From assembly GCA_036940085.1 (NCBI GenBank), contig JALLBK010000575.1, positions 1 through 13,078 of the forward strand: a stretch of DNA of 13,078 nucleotides. The letters are read 5' to 3'. Under the pieces are notes generated by a model that did no database searches, was not told where the DNA came from, and worked only from the letters and a program-made list of their open reading frames with translations. This DNA comes from Discostella pseudostelligera (lineage: Eukaryota; Bacillariophyta; Thalassiosirophyceae; Thalassiosirales; Thalassiosiraceae). Below are positions 8,368 through 13,078 of this stretch, in pieces (the first letter of the stretch is position 1; the number at the start of each line of letters is the position of its first letter). The translations under genes and the position numbers were made by a program.

Positions 8368-8439
8368 TTCCCGCCAAATTTCTACCCACACGTACGTACT
8401 GCAGTAGTAGGAGTACGAAAATCGGCGAAGCTTCCCGCC
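8368..8439. promoter_or_regulatory. Two E2F-like sites in the divergent promoter
   Basis: TTCCCGCCAAA at 8368-8378 is the exact reverse complement of the textbook E2F site TTTGGCGGGAA. A second core, TTCCCGCC, lies at 8432-8439 in the same orientation, 64 bp on. Between them is a CACGTACGTACTGCAGTAG stretch with small palindromes. These sites could serve either the LRR gene or the HAD gene. Factor binding is inferred. Confidence 0.4.
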
Positions 8440-8537
8440 ACATTTTTAGCCACTCCGTTTGACTCGAATCAAAAGATCCAAGCTTCAAGCATGCACTCTC
8501 GATATCTGCTTTCTGCATCATCTGTCATTTGCACTTT

Positions 8538-8567
8538 GACCAAGGCCATTGGCCATCGCCATTGGTC
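8538..8567. promoter_or_regulatory. CCAAT-like inverted repeat just before the HAD start codon
   Basis: GACCAA (8538-8543) and TTGGTC (8562-8567) are perfect inverted arms. Between and overlapping them are two direct copies of GCCATTGG (8545-8552, 8558-8565), each holding an ATTGG box (CCAAT on the other strand). The structure ends 13 bp before the ATG at 8581, so it may lie in the 5' leader, or in the core promoter if the leader is very short. Confidence 0.25.
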
Positions 8568-8580
8568 ATACGATAGGACG

Positions 8581-10089
8581 ATGATCATATCCATGATGAA
8601 GATGAAGATCCTGATACTCTACCATGCGCTGATCATCACGCCTGCAGCGGCATTTGCTCCCTCCCGACGTCTCTTCGGCGGCATAGATGGCAATCGCGGC
8701 ATGACAATGACAGCATCAGCCCTCCACGCAGCAGCAGAATCATCAACGACGGTACCGCAACTCGAAGCGATCCTCTTCGACTGCGACGGAGTGCTGGCCG
8801 ACACTGAGCGCGACGGCCATCGAATCTCGTTCAATCTCGCATTCAAGAACAATGGCATTGACGAAGAGTGGAGTGAAGAACGGTATGGCAAGCTGCTTGA
8901 GGTGGGAGGGGGGAAGGAACGCATGACGGCGCATTGGGTGAGTGCCTAAAATATATGTCATTCTTTCAATTCAGATATTATCACAACATTGCAACAATCC
9001 TGATATTCACTTACTATCAACATGTTCGTGTACACTCACATATCTACTCAGAATGAAGTTGGATGGCCTACTCAAATTCCAGAGGATGGACGACCCGACA
9101 AGATCAAACAATTGCATCTCCAAAAAACAGAACTCTTCATGAAATTAATTGACAATGGTCAAATTCCACTACGGCCCGGAGTGCTCCGTCTCATTGATGA
9201 GGCTATATCGCAGAATATCAAATTGGCAGTCTGTTCAACATCGAGTGAATTGGCGGTATCGAATTTAGTATCTACATTGATGGGACAGGAACGGGCATCT
9301 AAATTTCAGATATTTGCGGGGGACATGGTCAAGAAGAAGAAACCAGCGCCAGATGTTTATTTAATGGCTGTGGATACCATGAAGTTGGATAAATCCAAAT
9401 GCGTTATTATTGAGGATAGTCATATTGGTGTCGGTGCTGCGGTGGCTGCTGGAATATCGTGTTTGGTTACGAAATCATCTTATACGGCCATGGAGGATTT
9501 TACGGGTGCAAAGATGATTGTGGAGGAATTGGGCGAGGATGCATCGACTGGTATTACCGTTGCCACCTTGACTTCGTTACTAGAGAGTGCATCTAGTATG
9601 AAAGAGGATGCACCACCACCACCACTATCCGCTACACCACCAGCAGCAGCTGCGGTAGTCTCCGCGTCGTCATCTTGGGATCGCGTTGGTCATGTAGAAT
9701 CGACGGGGTCATCATGGACTGGTGCAAGATTCGGTGATCAAAACCTCATGGATAGGCCACGACCTTACACATCATCAGAAACCTACGAATCCAAATCCAA
9801 AAGCAAGGGTATTGGAGTTAAAATGGAATCTCACATTGAGGCGGGAGGTTCCTCCTGGACTGGGGCACGATTTGGTGATGATGGTGTTGCACCGCTTGCT
9901 CGACCGTATACGGCATCAGAAACGTACGAATACAAACCCAAAACCACGAGTGCTGGTGCACAATGGGATGCAATTGCACATGTCGAGATTCCGCCGGATG
10001 GCAGTGATACGAATGCATGGAGTGGAGCCCGGTTCGGTGATAAGGATGGCCGACGATGTGCGCCCACTCCGTCGAAGTGGTATGAATGA
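8581..10089 (+). CDS. Plastid-targeted CbbY-type HAD phosphatase with repeat tail
   Basis: Two exons (8581-8937, 9052-10089) give a 464-residue protein. The chosen ATG starts a hydrophobic signal peptide ending in A-A-A-F-A-P, the diatom plastid signal; upstream in-frame ATGs give no such leader. All four HAD motifs are present: D67 and D69 (FDCDGVLADTE), S181/T182 (VCSTSSE), the lysine block K213-K216, and E240-D241 (IIEDSHIG), with a helical cap between motifs I and II. The blocks RPGV, CSTS, FAGD and KKKP match the plant and bacterial CbbY-like subfamily. A member of that family degrades xylulose-1,5-bisphosphate, an inhibitor of Rubisco. That role is plausible here but not proven. After about residue 295 comes a Pro/Ala linker, then an unusual tail (about 323-464) with three W-[ST]-GARFGD repeats. 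The tail is not part of any CbbY enzyme I know. Confidence 0.92.
8938..9051 (+). other. Intron of the HAD phosphatase gene
   Basis: The 114-bp phase-0 intron has donor GTGAGT and acceptor TACTCAG. Removal joins RMTAHW to NEVGWPTQIPEDG, which fits the continuous cap-domain sequence of CbbY-like proteins. Retained reading stops after three codons (TAA). Confidence 0.88.
9709..10041 (+). repeat. Protein-level repeats in the HAD C-terminal tail
   Basis: Core motifs are encoded at 9709-9738 (SSWTGARFGD, residues 339-348), 9850-9879 (same ten residues, 386-395) and 10018-10041 (WSGARFGD, 442-449). Spacings are 47 and 54 residues. Copies 1 and 2 also share RPYT[SA]SETYE (residues 356-365, 403-412) and a preceding [VI]E-x-x-GSSW run. 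The first two 30-bp cores differ at five positions, all synonymous, so the protein motif appears to be conserved by selection rather than by recent duplication. Confidence 0.85.
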
Positions 10090-10262
10090 GCTGATCGAAC
10101 GAAGAAAGGATGGAGGGATATGGTGATATTGCGGCGAGGCTTACTGCGTCGTTTGGTGACCAACGAATATGGCTTGGGTAGCAGCCAGCATCTGAAACAG
10201 AAGGCGTCGATGTCGGCGATGGAGGTTGAGCTCCTGCAAACACTCGAGACGCAACCACACTT

Positions 10263-10520
10263 CTTATTGAGCAGCCATGATATGAAAGAATAATCAACTT
10301 GATGATTATGTTTTGCACAGCAAAGTGTTCATATGCATTCATGCACATCTAATTAAGTTATTTGTAATTGGACCCCACGCAAATACTTAATTCTCTTTCT
10401 CTCTCTCTTATTGAGCAGCCATGATATGAAAGAATAATCAACTTGATGATTATGTTTTGCATCTAATTAAGTTATTTGTAATTGGACCCCACGCAAATAC
10501 TTAATTCTCTTTCTCTTTCT
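10263..10520. repeat. Partial tandem duplication in the convergent spacer
   Basis: The segment at 10263-10406 is repeated at 10407-10520. Both run from CTTATTGAGCAGCC through TTGGACCCCACGC to the start of the CT tract. The second copy lacks 30 bp present at 10318-10347 of the first; otherwise they are almost identical. It probably arose through the flanking CT/CTT sequence. It lies downstream of both the HAD and USP39 genes. Confidence 0.88.
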
Positions 10521-10564
10521 CTTTCTCTCTCTCTCTCTCTCACTCTCACACTCTCTCTCTCTCT
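10505..10564. repeat. CT-rich microsatellite
   Basis: This 60-bp polypyrimidine tract on the plus strand, mostly CT dinucleotides with TTTCT and CA interruptions, ends 24 bp from the USP39 stop codon. The USP39 transcript would carry it as a GA-rich run in its 3' UTR. A shorter CT run at 10391-10408 ends the first copy of the duplication. Confidence 0.85.
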
Positions 10565-10573
10565 AGAGAGAGA
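10556..10573. repeat. 18-bp perfect palindrome between convergent genes
   Basis: The sequence is symmetric about 10564/10565 (centre CTAG), with nine-base TCTCTCTCT / AGAGAGAGA arms. It could form a hairpin in either transcript or a cruciform. It stands 15 bp past the USP39 stop codon on the minus strand. A role in 3'-end formation is possible but unsupported. Confidence 0.5.
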
Positions 10574-10588
10574 TTGTCAAAGGCACTA

Positions 10589-12715
10589 CTAGGCGGCCGC
10601 CCCCTTCCTTTCAAAGATTAGCAAATAGCTTTCACTGACACCAATCAGTTGAGGCATTGTCTCCCTTACATTCAAATCTTGAATTTCATACCACTGTCCG
10701 GTAGCCTTGTGCTGCACATGACATCGATAACTCCCCTCCTCCAATGGATTGCGTTGCTTACCCTCTCGTCCCACCTCAATCGGAATATCATGGGTGATGT
10801 TGGCTACCAGATCGTACTTGTCAGCCAGCAGGTTCGGAAGACTGGTGGAGATAAAGTCAATACAGTGTTGGAGAAGATCGTTCTTTTCAATGGCATCGAT
10901 AGTAAGGTCAGTGCGGCCATATTTGACCAAGAGGTTTTTGAGCTCTTTCGTCTGGTGGGTGAATAAGCGCATGAACAGTGACGGTGGTGATATTAGTCGA
11001 ATGTTAGATACAATAAGAGCATAAAGGCATCACCATTCAAAGTCACTCACGCTCATACTCCTCACTTCTTCTTCCGTGGGAACAGTGTCCCGTCCACCCT
11101 CTGGAAAGACATAGGAACTCAAATCGAAGTTCTTCACGGGGAACATGACAATCGTAGGATTCTTTTCGACGAAGAAACCATTACGCTTGAATCGATTCAA
11201 GTGCAATATGAGATAATTCGGCAACTTTTTGAGACAATATCGTCGCTTCCTAGTGACAACAATTCCATCAGTGTCATTGTTTTCAGCACTTGTTAGTTGT
11301 TGTTGTTGCATGGCCAGAACGTCGGTAAACGAAACGCCGTCAAATTTCCGCAGAACATTCACCAATGGCTCTTGCGGGATGACTAACCCACCATCCACGT
11401 CCTTAAATAATGGCTTCTCGGGGATGTCCAATGTCAGTTGTAAAAAGTCAGATTCGGTCACAGTCTCTTCCTCCACAATTATTGTCTCATTTGCTAGTGA
11501 TTTGAGAGTCTCGCGCTTCTTTCGCTTCCGTTCGATAATTTCTTCATCATCGCTCCCATCTCGGTCGTCGTCATCATCATCATTGTCATTGACATTCTCT
11601 GCAAGATCACTTTCGGGTGCAGCTGTGGCTAACCCACCCCCATTTAACATTTCCAACGCTGCTTCTTCCCCCCTTCGTTTCCTCCTCCGAACGATCGTCG
11701 TCACCTCTACCCTTCCCATGAAGGTGTCATGAATGACAGATTTTGCACCGCTCTTGGCACTACCACCATTCTTACTCGCTTTTCTCTTTTTACTACCAAG
11801 CTTTTTGGTCGAGAAAGAAGAAGTACCGGCAGGTGTTACTGCCGCTCCACAAACACCCAAATGTAACTGATGCAACAGCCACGCCAAGAACTCTCCCGCA
11901 TCGGCCCGTTTGCCCACGTGATACCGCTTGTTGGAAGTGGATGACACGGCCTGCACGAGCATATGCGGATCCACATTAGCTTTGAATCGATGCGAAGACC
12001 ACATATTTCGCAAGAGGAGGGAGAAGGATTTGGCCAATGGAGAAAAGTTGTCGTAATTGTAGTTTGTTGCTTCAAGACCACTTCCTATCTTCATCTGATT
12101 GTCAGAATTACTGGTAGCCGACGACGATAACGAAGTAGGAGAAGCCGCCAACAAGAAAAAATCTCGTAGTGGTCGGACATGTCCCAATGCCTGCACCACG
12201 GCATTCAAGTAATCTGTTCCATTTAAATTATTGAGCCCCACAAATCCAGGCAAATATCTCCTTCCGGATAAATCCCTGGAGAGTTCTACATTCTTGTCGA
12301 AATTCTTCACTTCATCGATTGTGAATGTAGGGTGTAACGCAAGTCTAATATCCTGCAACGATGATGATGATGATGAACCATTCGTATTGCCGCCGTTATT
12401 ATTGTTCGATAGTATTTCATAATTGTCCGGCAGGCACCAAAATGTCCCATGCGTAAGATGCACATACACAAAGTGTCCTTCGTTCACAGCATGCGTATAG
12501 GCGGGAGTACGCTCACCCCGTCCACGGAAGAATTTGCCACAAACCAGACAGGCGTAAATGTGTGTGGAGGATTCGAGGGTGATGGAGCAAGCGTGGTCGG
12601 AGGAGTCGAAGTCCAGGAGGGAGCGGTTGATGGTGTCGAGATAGGGGCAGGAGGCAGACGCAGTCGCAGACGGCGCCGATGCTGCTGATGATGAGAGTGA
12701 TGGCGCCCGCGACAT
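10589..12715 (-). CDS. USP39: USP39/Sad1 splicing factor (inactive ubiquitin protease)
   Basis: Two exons (12715-11051, then 10951-10589) give 675 residues. The start is the first in-frame ATG; the frame extends to a TTG at 12751 but has no earlier ATG. An N-terminal Ser/Ala stretch is followed by a zf-UBP zinc finger (from CPYLDTINRSLLDFD at 23, with C56 and C59 in ACLVCGKFF), then CLPDNYEI and the USP fold. As in human USP39 and yeast Sad1, the catalytic cysteine position is replaced: the GLNNLNGTDYLN block (160-171) has D168 where active proteases have Cys. The catalytic histidine position is Ser629 (EEGSYR). FFVEKNPTIV and QWYEIQDLNV are near-identical to the family. The protein helps assemble or stabilise the U4/U6.U5 tri-snRNP for pre-mRNA splicing in the nucleus. 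Odd features are a Lys-rich then acidic insert (about 296-400, with six Asp in a row at 379-384) and about 40 extra residues after the splice junction. It is longer than human USP39 (565). Confidence 0.95.
10952..11050 (-). other. Intron of the USP39 gene
   Basis: The 99-bp phase-0 intron on the minus strand has donor GTGAGT (from 11050) and acceptor CACCAG (ending 10952). It joins ...EEVRSMS to TKELKNLLVKYG, and both sides align with the USP39 family in order. Retained reading ends in TGA seven codons in. Confidence 0.88.
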
Positions 12716-13078
12716 TATGGACGAAAGTGTCGTGATGTTATTCCTCGTCAACCTACTGATGGTAATGAGATATTTACGGTCGGTGTCAACCTATCTCTGC
12801 GTGATCGCCATTGAATGCCGCAATGGTGCCGCCATGGCCATGGCCATTGTTGTGTGTTGTCTCTGGGGTGGCTGAATTACCACAATATCGCCAAAATGAT
12901 AACGGGCGACCAATATTATTTCAACTCGACTCCATTTTTGGACTCGACTCGACTTCACTTTAGTTTACTTACACGTGGCATTACTTCCCTCCAAAAATCG
13001 AGCGAGTAGGTGATGCATGGCATGTGGTGCGCGGAGTGGATTCTTGTCGAAATTTCAAATATTAGCCCGCCCTTTTCT
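12716..13078. promoter_or_regulatory. Upstream region of the USP39 gene
   Basis: These 363 bp lie 5' of the minus-strand USP39 start. A cluster of CCATTG, CAATGG and CCATGG words with partial dyad symmetry lies at about 12808-12849 (for example CAATGG 12821-12826 against CCATTG 12844-12849). ACTCGACT-type words repeat near 12925-12954. I see no convincing second gene before the window ends, and no clear TATA box. Confidence 0.4.

Larger units (their letters stand above)
8058..8580. promoter_or_regulatory. Divergent promoter region between the LRR and HAD phosphatase genes
   Basis: These 523 bp separate two ATGs pointing away from each other, so the segment must hold both promoters. The plus strand is open in the HAD frame from 8197, but the peptide looks non-coding (for example a Met-Val run from the hexamer repeat). 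The region contains the hexamer repeat, E2F-like sites and CCAAT-like inverted repeat listed separately. No clear TATA box was seen. Confidence 0.6.

Noticed and set aside
8197..8580. Long N-terminal extension of the HAD phosphatase
   Set aside because: It would start at TTG or in the TCATGG microsatellite, has no signal-peptide character, and would bury the plastid leader that begins at 8581.
12716..12751. Extension of USP39 to 12751
   Set aside because: The codon at 12751 is TTG. The first ATG is at 12715, and no ATG lies upstream before a stop.
12815..13009. Small plus-strand ORF upstream of USP39
   Set aside because: It has 64 codons, no recognisable features, and lies in promoter-like sequence with repeated CCAT words. 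It is probably chance.

Overview
This window looks like nuclear DNA from a diatom, most likely a centric one of the Thalassiosira/Skeletonema/Cyclotella kind. Several things point that way. Two genes begin with a signal peptide followed by an A-F-A-P type cleavage motif, the bipartite plastid-targeting signature of diatoms. The genes carry few, short introns (99-162 bp), all starting GTGAGT. One gene encodes a BspA-type leucine-rich-repeat plus ankyrin-like protein of a kind I associate with expanded families in centric diatoms. One gene is a eukaryotic splicing factor (USP39/Sad1). I see no operons, Shine-Dalgarno sites, tRNA, rRNA, CRISPR or transposon genes. The species assignment is inference.

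Layout, left to right. 1-372 holds only a doubtful minus-strand ORF. 602-2635 (+) is a three-exon, probably plastid-targeted metallophosphoesterase with a long uncharacterised C-terminal half. 3110-5089 (+) is a two-lobed TauE/SafE-type membrane transporter with a long acidic central loop. Its last 82 codons (81 residues and the stop) plus 129 bp of downstream DNA form a 375-bp unit present three times in tandem (4844-5968). The second unit is almost perfect and the third is frameshifted. 6363-8057 (-) is a single-exon LRR_5/ankyrin-like protein. A 523-bp divergent promoter region follows. 8581-10089 (+) is a two-exon, plastid-targeted CbbY-type HAD phosphatase with a repetitive C-terminal tail built on a W-[ST]-G-A-R-F-G-D motif. 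A 499-bp convergent spacer contains a partial tandem duplication, a CT tract and an 18-bp perfect palindrome. 10589-12715 (-) is a two-exon USP39/Sad1 splicing factor, a catalytically dead deubiquitinase. 12716-13078 is its upstream region.

The genes do not form one pathway. Two products are probably plastid phosphatases. The HAD enzyme may belong to Calvin-cycle housekeeping (removal of inhibitory sugar bisphosphates), and its repeat tail is the most novel protein feature here. The tandem 3'-end triplication of the transporter gene is the most novel DNA feature. E2F-like TTTGGCGGGA elements occur near the 5' ends of three transcription units and may link them to the cell cycle; this is a hypothesis from motif reading only.

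Intron boundaries were placed by eye from reading-frame continuity and GT/AG signals, not from transcripts.
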